From assembly GCF_017948245.1 (NCBI RefSeq), contig NZ_CP072865.1, positions 2,939,501 through 3,003,500 on the forward strand: a DNA stretch of 64,000 nucleotides, read 5' to 3'. Positions 26,535-33,746 of the stretch are shown one piece after another. The notes below the pieces were generated by a model. That model had not been told where the DNA came from. It was given only the letters and a program-made list of their open reading frames with translations, and did not search any database. Every line of letters starts with the position of its first letter. Within the stretch, counting starts at the first letter, position 1. Source of the DNA: Rhizobium sp. NLR16a. Lineage in GTDB: Bacteria; Pseudomonadota; Alphaproteobacteria; Rhizobiales; Rhizobiaceae. The position numbers and the translations under genes were made by a program.

Positions 26535-26884
26535 GAGCCTTTCCGGGTTAGATTGAAGCATTCTGCCGGAGCAGGTTTTCGTCAGGGCAAAGGCGATTGG
26601 CGAAGGGCATACCCCAAGGTACGTCCGAGCCAATCGCCTTTGATCCTGGCTAGAGATGCCCGGCCCACCGGCCGCACCGCTTCGCCGTGGCGAAGCGATG
26701 TGCGTCCGGCGATTCTGAAGTCTTGCAGATTTGCCAGCCAAATCTGCGGGAGGGTTGGCTGAAACAGGGCGGCTGATCGACCGGCCGGCTTGGCCGTAGG
26801 GCTGGGCTACGACGCGCGCCGGCCGGTCGACCATCCGACTCCGTTTGAGCCAACAGAATGCTTCAATCTAACCCGGAAAAGCTC
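26535..26884. repeat. Inverted-repeat-bounded mosaic element (about 350 bp)
   Basis: The ends are a near-perfect 31-bp inverted repeat: 26535-26565 (core TTCCGGGTTAGATTGAAGC) and 26854-26884 (core GCTTCAATCTAACCCGGAA). The interior is dense with further hairpins: AAAGGCGATTGG against CCAATCGCCTTT, CGCTTCGCC against GGCGAAGCG, GCAGATTTG against CAAATCTGC, and GACCGGCCGG against CCGGCCGGTC. No credible ORF is seen. This resembles the RIME-type intergenic mosaic elements of rhizobia. Its right end supplies the last codons and stop of the gene at 26868. Confidence 0.75.
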
Positions 26885-27113
26885 CAGTGCAATAGACGAC
26901 GACTTCCTGCTCTATTTCGCGGCAGAGCTGCTCATATTCGGTGATCAGCGTATCTTCTCTCGGACGCTCATTTCGGAACCGATCCAATGCATCGACGGCA
27001 AGGTCATAGGCTTCAAACATCTCCCCCAGTGTCTCGCTGGTCACGTCAGCGAGACGATGACGAACATCGGGCAGGCGGAGCATCAATTTCCTTCGTCCAC
27101 GCTCTCGGCTCAT
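26868..27113 (-). CDS. Small hypothetical protein with repeat-derived C-terminus
   Basis: The 81-residue product (SRERGRRKLMLRLPDVRHRLADV, EMFEAYDLAVDALDRF, QLCREIEQEVVVYCT) is a close paralogue of the protein at 23127-23363. After the shared VVVYCT the sequence changes to GAFPG-stop; these codons (GGA GCT TTT CCG GGT TAG) belong to the terminal inverted repeat of the neighbouring mosaic element. GGAG precedes the ATG at 27113. The gene appears intact apart from this swapped tail. Confidence 0.78.
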   Translation of the reverse strand: MSRERGRRKLMLRLPDVRHRLADVTSETLGEMFEAYDLAVDALDRFRNERPREDTLITEYEQLCREIEQEVVVYCTGAFPG

Positions 27114-27263
27114 AGTGTAACTCCGGATATTTGCACGCACCGGTAAACAATCCGAACTCGATGGAACCCCGTTCGTTCCCCCTCACCTGCTCCGATCATC
27201 CGTCCGGCGGTGCGCTCGCAGAACGGATGCGCATTTCCAGGTCAATGTGCAGCAGAACAGGAT

Positions 27264-27608
27264 TCAAGGCTCCCGGTCGTCCGCATCCAGGGCTTTCACG
27301 GTGACTGCGGCGACGATGCCGGTCAGCACAATGCCCGCAAAGCCGATCATCAACGCCAATATCCGCGACGAGATATGTTTGGGGGTAAAATCGCCGTAGC
27401 CGATCGTCAAGCCGGTGACGAAAGTGAAATACATGGCTTCGTCAATGCGCCAGTTTTCGATACGCCAGATTGCGAGCCCGGATCCGACCATCAGGGAGAC
27501 GATCGCTGAGACGATTGGCCAGATCACATGAAGCTGCCTTGCGAGCGCGACGAAAAACAGCCGCCGCATCTGTCTAGGGTTCGATATTCGGCCAGTTCTT
27601 ACCGACAC
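27264..27608 (-). CDS. Two-helix potassium channel
   Basis: The 114-residue product has one transmembrane helix (HVIWPIVSAIVSLMVGSGLAIW), a pore loop with the selectivity filter TIGYGD, and a second helix (ILALMIGFAGIVLTGIVAAVTV). This is the minimal two-TM ion channel fold, without a regulatory RCK domain. I chose the GTG at 27608 because GGGAGG lies seven bases upstream; the frame runs 35 codons further with ATGs that lack ribosome sites. Four subunits should form a K+ channel in the inner membrane. The gene stands just downstream of the Ca2+/H+ antiporter gene. Confidence 0.82.
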   Translation of the reverse strand: MSVRTGRISNPRQMRRLFFVALARQLHVIWPIVSAIVSLMVGSGLAIWRIENWRIDEAMYFTFVTGLTIGYGDFTPKHISSRILALMIGFAGIVLTGIVAAVTVKALDADDREP

Positions 27609-27757
27609 CTTTCGACCTCCCTGCAATTGGTTCAGGACATTCATAAGACTGACGCAGTCCATGGGGCTGGAATCCGCGCGCCCCACATTCATCCCGTGCA
27701 CCATGCTTGCCAAGGCAACCGCTGCGGTGCCCTACCTCGATGCTCTCCAGACCCGCT

Positions 27758-28849
27758 TCATAAGCCCCGATCGGGCAGAACATATAAAGTCGTGGCGAAG
27801 ATCATGTAAACCATCAGCACCAATATGCCGACGAACCACGCCGAACGCCCGCTGTTGGTAACGAACATCGCCGTCATGGTCGCCAGGAAAACCATGACGA
27901 CAACGCCCGGCGAAAACTGCAGATCCATCGGTGTCGGACCGATGACGTAGCTCAACAGCACAAGCACGGGCGCCACGAACAAAGCTATCTGCGAGGCGCT
28001 TCCGAGCGCGATGCCGACGCTCAAGTCGAGGCGGTTCTTGCGCGCACCGGAAAATGCCGAAGCCATTTCGGCTGCGCCGCCGACCAGTGCGACGACGATG
28101 AAACCGACAAAGGCAGGCGTCATTCCAAAAACCTTGGCAGCCTCCTGCACGGACTCGACGAAGATCTCGCTGACCAGCGCGACCAGTATCGTGACACCGG
28201 CAAGCGTGGACAATGCCAGGCCAATCGGCCACGGGGTTTCGTCCGCCTCGGCGTGCTCGGCGGCGGCAAAGAGCTCGCGGTGCGTCTTCAGCGTGAACAG
28301 CAGTCCCAGCGCGTATCCGACAATAAGCAGGATGGCCAAGCCTAAGCTGAGCTTGTTAAGCACTTCCGTAGCCGAGGTCGAATCTGAAGCAACCGCCGAC
28401 GGTATCAGCAGGGCGATGGTGGCGAGGAACAGCAGGCCGGCCTGAAGACGCGCATTGGCTCGGTTGAATTCCTGAGTGTGATGCTTCAGGCCGCCGAGCA
28501 AAAACGAGGCTCCAAGCATGAACAGCGTGTTGGTGACGATTGCACCGGCAACCGATGATTTTACCAGCGTATACTGTCCGGCACGCAGGGCGGCCAAGGC
28601 GATGACAAGCTCCGTCAGATTTCCCAGCGTGGCGTTGAGCAGTCCGCCAGCGGCGTCGCCGGTTTTTGCCGCAACGGACTCGGTGGCGTGACTGAGGAGG
28701 CCAGCCAGGGGTATCACGGCAAGGACCGACAAGATGAACAGCAACGTGTGAGCCTCGGGGGCAACGCGCGCCGCGACAAAGACCACCGGCACCGCAACGA
28801 GCAGCCAAAGCATGGGGTTGGCACGAATTTCTTTCCAAAGGAGGTTCAC
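27758..28849 (-). CDS. Calcium/proton antiporter (CaxA/ChaA type)
   Basis: The 363-residue protein has about eleven transmembrane helices. Both CaCA alpha-repeat signatures are visible: GGLLNATLGNLTELVIALAALRAG in the first half and GFIVVALVGGAAEMASAFSGARKNRLDLSVGIALGSASQIAL in the second. The acidic residues of these repeats (E in NLTELV, E in AAEMAS) are the expected ion-binding positions. An acidic loop lies between the halves (AAAEHAEADET). The start is a GTG at 28849 with GGGGAG six bases upstream. It should export Ca2+ in exchange for H+. Confidence 0.9.
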   Translation of the reverse strand: MNLLWKEIRANPMLWLLVAVPVVFVAARVAPEAHTLLFILSVLAVIPLAGLLSHATESVAAKTGDAAGGLLNATLGNLTELVIALAALRAGQYTLVKSSVAGAIVTNTLFMLGASFLLGGLKHHTQEFNRANARLQAGLLFLATIALLIPSAVASDSTSATEVLNKLSLGLAILLIVGYALGLLFTLKTHRELFAAAEHAEADETPWPIGLALSTLAGVTILVALVSEIFVESVQEAAKVFGMTPAFVGFIVVALVGGAAEMASAFSGARKNRLDLSVGIALGSASQIALFVAPVLVLLSYVIGPTPMDLQFSPGVVVMVFLATMTAMFVTNSGRSAWFVGILVLMVYMIFATTLYVLPDRGL

Positions 28850-28955
28850 CCGTCACTCCCCGTTCAGTTGCTTCAGGCGTGCCGCGGGTTACGGGTCAAT
28901 ATGACCTGCTCCGGGCGCGCCAGTTGCTTGACGGTTGATGATCCGTCATGCAGGG

Positions 28956-29882
28956 CTACTCCGGCAGCGCTGTTTGCCGGAAGAATGTCACCGTCGCCTC
29001 ATCCGGCGGCCCGAACCAGGTTGTGAAGAATGTCCGGAAATCCGGCCCGGCATAGGTTTGGCTGAGCGCACGATCGACGGCAAGGCGGAAGTCCTCATCG
29101 CCGCGCGCCAACTCAAGAGCGAGCGCTTCGTAGGTGAAGTGGCGCTGCAGGACGATCAGATTACCGGAATTGTCACTGCGGGCGGCGGCATCCATGAGGA
29201 TCGGCATGTCGCCGAAGAGCACCGCCGAACTGCCGTCCATGACGCGCTCGATCCCCTGCTGGTAGCTGTCGACCGGCGCAGCCGTTGCCGCGAGTTGAAA
29301 AGTCTTGATCCTGTCGCTCAGCCAGCCTTCGCTCGTCGTGCCCGCGATCGAGGAGAAGGTCTTGTGCTCCAGGATCGTGCGGGCCGGTGAACCACGCCAG
29401 AGCGGACGGCTCGAGGGTTCGCCATATTGCAGCACTTCGCGCAAAGCCAGCGGCGAGCTGGTGCTCAAGAGCGCGCCGGTGCCGCTTGGGAAAATCGGGA
29501 TGGAAAACGACACCTGCTGCCGCCGCGTCAATGTCACCGGCTCCGCAGCGCAGACAAGATCAGCCGTACTGCTTCCTATTGCCTGCATCTTGGCGTCGCC
29601 TGAAAGCGAAACCCATTCGACATCGAGCTTCGGCAGGTTCAGCTGTGCCCTAAGACTATCGGCAATCTTGTTGCAGAGGGCGACGGCATAGCCGTCCGGC
29701 CGTCCCTGTTCCCCGTTGAAGGAAAAGGGCCTTGCATCCGGATCGTAGCCGAGCTTCAGAGCGCTGCCCGCTTTGATACGGTCGAGCGTCTGAGCCTGCA
29801 CGGGCATGCCGAAGGCCAACATGGCCGCCGCGGTGAGGACAGAGGCGGCGATACCCGCCCAGCGATCATTTGTTCCTGACAT
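28956..29882 (-). CDS. Amino-acid-type periplasmic binding protein, orphan
   Basis: The 308-residue product has a Sec signal (SVLTAAAMLAFGMPVQAQ) and the family 3 solute-binding fold: LKLGYDPDARPFSFNGEQGRPDGYAVALCNKIADSL and DLVCAAEPVTLTRRQQVSFSIPIF. These are typical of receptors for polar amino acids. No ABC permease or ATPase gene is adjacent. Instead it follows the PotE-like antiporter gene after 16 bases, with its own GAGGAGG site, so it seems to be the last gene of the decarboxylase operon. Either it feeds a permease encoded elsewhere or it acts as a sensor for the substrate. Confidence 0.85.
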   Translation of the reverse strand: MSGTNDRWAGIAASVLTAAAMLAFGMPVQAQTLDRIKAGSALKLGYDPDARPFSFNGEQGRPDGYAVALCNKIADSLRAQLNLPKLDVEWVSLSGDAKMQAIGSSTADLVCAAEPVTLTRRQQVSFSIPIFPSGTGALLSTSSPLALREVLQYGEPSSRPLWRGSPARTILEHKTFSSIAGTTSEGWLSDRIKTFQLAATAAPVDSYQQGIERVMDGSSAVLFGDMPILMDAAARSDNSGNLIVLQRHFTYEALALELARGDEDFRLAVDRALSQTYAGPDFRTFFTTWFGPPDEATVTFFRQTALPE

Positions 29883-29898
29883 GTCTGATCCTCCTCTC

Positions 29899-31257
29899 TT
29901 ACTCGGCCGGAAGCTGGTTCGTGTTGCTGGCGAAACGCGGGGCGATCAGGCCGTAGATGATGAAACCGATGCCTGTGACGATCATGCCGCCGAGAACCGC
30001 GTCCTTGCCGGAGGCATAGATGGCGAAGACGCTGTAGGCCATGCCGACCAAGGCGATGGTGGCGTTCAGCCGATATTTCGGCTGTGGCACGCGGGCGGCC
30101 TTCATCATGACGAAAAGGGCAGACAGCGCGATGATATAGGGCAGTACGTTGGTGACGACGGCGAGGTTGACGAGCGCCGAAAACTGTTCGCTCAACGTCG
30201 GCGAAATGGTCATCAAGGCAAGGCATGTCTGCACGATGCCGAGAATGATCATGCCGGCCACGGGCGCGCCCATCTCGTTCACCCGCGAGAATATGGATGG
30301 GAACATCCGCTCGTCGGCGGCGGTTTTCGCCGTCTGCGCGATCGTAAACTGCCATCCGAGCAGCGAGCCGAGGCAGGCCAGTACGGCAAGCGCCATGACG
30401 ATGGAACCAACCGTGGAATTGAACATGGTGGCATAGGCGAGTGCAAAGGGCCCCGTGGAGCTGGCGAGATCCGGATTCGGCACGATGCCCTGAATGACCG
30501 TCGTCGACAGGATGTAGATGACGGCCGCACCCAGCGTGCCGAACATGCAGGCGAGCGGCACGTCACGCTTGGGATTTTCGACGGCATCGGAATTCTGAGC
30601 GGCTGATTCCATGCCGAGGAATGCCCAGAGGGTCAGTGAAATGCTCGATCCCATGCCTTGCCCAAGCGTCAGGCCTTGCGGATTCCAGGCGGCGGCGAAA
30701 GTGCTGGAGCTGAACCAGAGCCAGCCGATGATCGACAGCAGTCCAACGGGCAGGATGACGCCCCATACCGTGACCGAACCAATGCGGCCGGTGATGCGCG
30801 GTCCACCGAAATTGGCGGCCGTGGTCAGCCACAAGAGCACGATCAGCGCCAGGCAGGTCATGATCGGGGTCGAGGTCAGCACCGGAAAGAACCCGGCCAG
30901 GTACCCGACGGCCGAGATGCCGATCGCCACATTGCCGACGGCAAGCGACAGGAAATACAGGAAGAACACCATGAAATAGCCGTCCTTCCCATAGGCATCC
31001 TCCGCATAGGCGGACATGCCTCCGGGCCGCTGATTGAACAGTCCGGCCTGGGCGAAGCCATAGGCGATCGCCATCGAGCCGATGGCGGTCACAAGCCAGG
31101 AAAGCAGCGAGATCGCCCCGACCTGCGCCATATTGGCGGGCAGCATGATGATCCCCGACCCCATCATGTTGACGGCGACGATGAAGGTGAGTTGCACCAG
31201 GTTCATCTTTTTCTTGGCCGTGGCCTCGGCCGCAAGATGCATCGTGTTGTCGGTCAT
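29899..31257 (-). CDS. potE: Putrescine-ornithine antiporter-like APC transporter
   Basis: The 452-residue protein is a twelve-helix APC-superfamily transporter. Its first helix contains VNMMGSGIIMLPANMAQVGAISLLSW, matching the PotE/CadB group motif GSGIIMLP. Further signatures are GGMSAYAEDAYGKDGYF and LWAFLGMESAAQNSDAVENPKRDVPLA. It should exchange an amino acid (ornithine, lysine or arginine) for the matching polyamine across the inner membrane. It follows the two decarboxylase genes, the classical pairing for acid resistance and polyamine export. GGAGG precedes the ATG. A repeat occupies the 125-base gap upstream. Confidence 0.87.
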   Translation of the reverse strand: MTDNTMHLAAEATAKKKMNLVQLTFIVAVNMMGSGIIMLPANMAQVGAISLLSWLVTAIGSMAIAYGFAQAGLFNQRPGGMSAYAEDAYGKDGYFMVFFLYFLSLAVGNVAIGISAVGYLAGFFPVLTSTPIMTCLALIVLLWLTTAANFGGPRITGRIGSVTVWGVILPVGLLSIIGWLWFSSSTFAAAWNPQGLTLGQGMGSSISLTLWAFLGMESAAQNSDAVENPKRDVPLACMFGTLGAAVIYILSTTVIQGIVPNPDLASSTGPFALAYATMFNSTVGSIVMALAVLACLGSLLGWQFTIAQTAKTAADERMFPSIFSRVNEMGAPVAGMIILGIVQTCLALMTISPTLSEQFSALVNLAVVTNVLPYIIALSALFVMMKAARVPQPKYRLNATIALVGMAYSVFAIYASGKDAVLGGMIVTGIGFIIYGLIAPRFASNTNQLPAE

Positions 31258-31270
31258 GACGAAGTCCTCC

Positions 31271-31380
31271 CTAAAGCGCGTCGCGTTCCTTCAGAATGGC
31301 TTGATCCACGCTTTCATTCTTTGTTTTCACTCATTGTCGCTACCGCAAAGCCGCTGCGCACTTTTCGTGACATGCTCCAG
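31271..31380. repeat. Rhizobial intergenic repeat between decarboxylase and potE
   Basis: The gap holds a sequence of the dispersed rhizobial type starting AAAGCGCGTCGCG and ending CGCACTTTTCGTGACATGCTCC, which I recognise as a frequent intergenic repeat. It could act as an RNA stability or attenuation element inside the operon. Confidence 0.5.
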
Positions 31381-31382
31381 CC

Positions 31383-33746
31383 CTACTCGCGGACGACATA
31401 TGTGTGGAACTTGATCCGCCCATCGATCCGCTCCTGGAACACGCCCTGGACCTCGTAATTGAAGCCGGGGAAGCGGTTGAAGGATTCTTCGAAGGCGAGG
31501 AAATAGTCCCGCATCGGCCGCGCCCTGTCGTCCCAGCGCTCTCCCGGCACGATCACGCCGATACCGGGCGGATAGATCAGCGCCAGCGTCGCAGAGATGC
31601 GGCCGGCGGCTTCCGTCAGCGGCACATAGTCGACATTGTTGGCGACCAGTGCCTCATAGGCCTGCTTGGGTGCCATCGCCGGTTCGGGGAAGCTCTCGGA
31701 GCGGAAGCAGAGGCGCTGCAACTCCTTGACCCCCGCCTCGCGGTAGAAGGAATGCATCTCATGGCAGACCTGGCGGACGCTATAGCCGGCATAACGCTCG
31801 CGATGGGCGGCGAAGACGGTCGGCAATACCTCCTGCAGCGGCGCATCGCGGTCCCACAGGTTCTTGAACTTGACGAGCTTGGCGACGAGCGTGTTCAGCT
31901 TGCTCTCGTCCTCCGCCGGTGTCAGGAGGAAGAGCAGGCTGTTCAGGTCGCATTTTTCAGGCACGACCCGCTGCTCGCGCAGATAGTTGGCGACAACGGT
32001 CGCTGGAATGCCGAAGTCGCGATAATCGCCGGTCTTCCGGTCGATGCCGGGCGTCAGCAGCGTAAGCTTGTTGGGATCGACCATGGTATAGCCGGGCGCA
32101 TAGCCGGCATAACCATGCCAGCTCGCCTCCGGATCGAACCGCCAGCATTGCTGCTCGCGTTTCAGTACCTCCGTCGCGACATCTTCCCACTTGGCGGCGG
32201 CGAGATCGCCGGTGTGCTTCGAGCCCGAAACCGTCACCCTGTCCGGCACGAAAGGATCGAAGAACCACTGCTCCTCCGGGGTCGCGGCCTTGGTTTCGTA
32301 ATGCTCCACGAAACCTCGCAGCTTCTTGCGAATCTCGATCCCGAGCTCGATGCATCGGTCCCAGAGCATCTCGCCGGCCTTGCCCTCATGCACCTTGGCA
32401 TTGACGTCGAGCGAGGCAAAAAGCGGGTAGAAGGGAGAGGTCGAGACATGCATCAGCAGCGATTCATTGAAGCGCTTGTGTTCGACGAACCTGCGCTGGC
32501 CCTTGATATGTTCGTCCCGCTTGTGGATCTGCGATGCCTGGGAAAAGCCGGCGCCCTGCTTGTGGACCGATTGCGTGGAGAACAGCCCGGGCATATCAGC
32601 CCTGAGGTCCTTCAGCCGCATCGGGCTATGGCCCTCGAAGAGCGGGTGGAAGGCGTTGTAGCCGATCCAAGCCTCGTCCCAGAGCACGTAGTCGCAGAGA
32701 TGGCCGAGCTTCTCCATCACCTGGGCGACATTGTAGATCGTGCCGTCATAGGTCGCGAGCTGGATGCAGGCCAGACGGAACGGCCTTTCCGCCTCCGCAC
32801 GGCTCTTGTCGGCGACGAGTGGGTGCTCCTCTATCTTTTGCCGCAGCCAGCTTTCGTCCCAAGCCGCCCAGTCGACCGCGCCGATCATGCCGAAGGAATT
32901 GCGGGCGGTCGGCAGATAGATCGGGATGGCGCCGGCCTGCACGAGAGCACCCTGATGCAGGGATTTGTGATTGTTGCGGTCGAAGAGCACCAGATCGCCG
33001 CTGTGCAGTACCGCATTGGCGACGACCTTATTGGAGGTGCTCGTGCCGTTCAGGATGAAATAGGTGCGGTCCGCGCCGAAGATGCGCGCCGCCTGCTTCT
33101 GGGCTTCGACGGCAGGGCCTTCATGGATCAGGAGGTCGCCGAGATCGACATCTGCGTTGCAGAGATCGTTGCGAAAGATGCTCTCGCCGAAATATTTGAA
33201 GAAGATCTGTCCGGCCGGCGATTTTCGATAGAACTGGCCGCCCTGATGCCCCGGGCAATCAAAGGCGATATTGGCCTCGCCGTCATAGGCCATCAAGCCG
33301 CCGAAGAATGGCGGCAGCAGCGATTTGCCGTAATTCACGGCGCTGGACACGATCTGCTTGGCATAGAAGGTCGGCGTCTGCTGGCCGAGATAGACGAAAC
33401 CATCCACCTCGCCGGCCATCTCGACGACATCCATATCCGCAATCGTCAGCGTATCGGCCATCGCCCAGATCGGCGTGCGGAAACCGATATCCCTGACGGA
33501 ACGAAGGAAGCTGCGTGCCGAAACCAGCCGCCCGCCCTCGACCGAGCCGATATAGGCGCCGACGTCAGCATCCTCTGACACGTCGGCCGAATAATCGTCG
33601 CGCTGTTCCACCTCGAAGCCCTGGGCGGTGATCTGTGACACCAGTTCCTGCGCCTGGGCATTGTCGCGATCGATGATCGCGACGATCTTCAGCATCTTGT
33701 GGAACGGTATTGCGACCGTCGGAGATTTCACGTCGCGCGGGATCAT
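31383..33746 (-). CDS. Fold-type I arginine/lysine/ornithine decarboxylase (second gene)
   Basis: The 787-residue PLP enzyme has the layout of inducible bacterial Orn/Lys/Arg decarboxylases: a receiver-like N-terminal wing (KIVAIIDRDNAQAQEL), the aminotransferase-fold core and a C-terminal domain. The PLP lysine is in STQSVHKQGAGFSQ. Substrate and cofactor residues include FDCPGHQGGQFYRKSP, ILNGTSTSNKVV, DRNNHKSLHQGA and VLWDEAWIGYN. The ATG at 33746 overlaps the stop of the preceding decarboxylase gene (ATGA), and GGGGAGGGGC lies upstream. It should consume a proton and release CO2, making putrescine, cadaverine or agmatine. Which amino acid it uses cannot be read from the sequence; ornithine is my guess given the potE neighbour. 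Confidence 0.88.
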   Translation of the reverse strand: MIPRDVKSPTVAIPFHKMLKIVAIIDRDNAQAQELVSQITAQGFEVEQRDDYSADVSEDADVGAYIGSVEGGRLVSARSFLRSVRDIGFRTPIWAMADTLTIADMDVVEMAGEVDGFVYLGQQTPTFYAKQIVSSAVNYGKSLLPPFFGGLMAYDGEANIAFDCPGHQGGQFYRKSPAGQIFFKYFGESIFRNDLCNADVDLGDLLIHEGPAVEAQKQAARIFGADRTYFILNGTSTSNKVVANAVLHSGDLVLFDRNNHKSLHQGALVQAGAIPIYLPTARNSFGMIGAVDWAAWDESWLRQKIEEHPLVADKSRAEAERPFRLACIQLATYDGTIYNVAQVMEKLGHLCDYVLWDEAWIGYNAFHPLFEGHSPMRLKDLRADMPGLFSTQSVHKQGAGFSQASQIHKRDEHIKGQRRFVEHKRFNESLLMHVSTSPFYPLFASLDVNAKVHEGKAGEMLWDRCIELGIEIRKKLRGFVEHYETKAATPEEQWFFDPFVPDRVTVSGSKHTGDLAAAKWEDVATEVLKREQQCWRFDPEASWHGYAGYAPGYTMVDPNKLTLLTPGIDRKTGDYRDFGIPATVVANYLREQRVVPEKCDLNSLLFLLTPAEDESKLNTLVAKLVKFKNLWDRDAPLQEVLPTVFAAHRERYAGYSVRQVCHEMHSFYREAGVKELQRLCFRSESFPEPAMAPKQAYEALVANNVDYVPLTEAAGRISATLALIYPPGIGVIVPGERWDDRARPMRDYFLAFEESFNRFPGFNYEVQGVFQERIDGRIKFHTYVVRE

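Noticed and set aside
31293..31306. Possible FNR-type box upstream of potE (TTGATCCACGCTTT)
   Set aside because: Only the left half matches, and the sequence lies inside a dispersed repeat. The potE gene is better explained as part of the decarboxylase operon.
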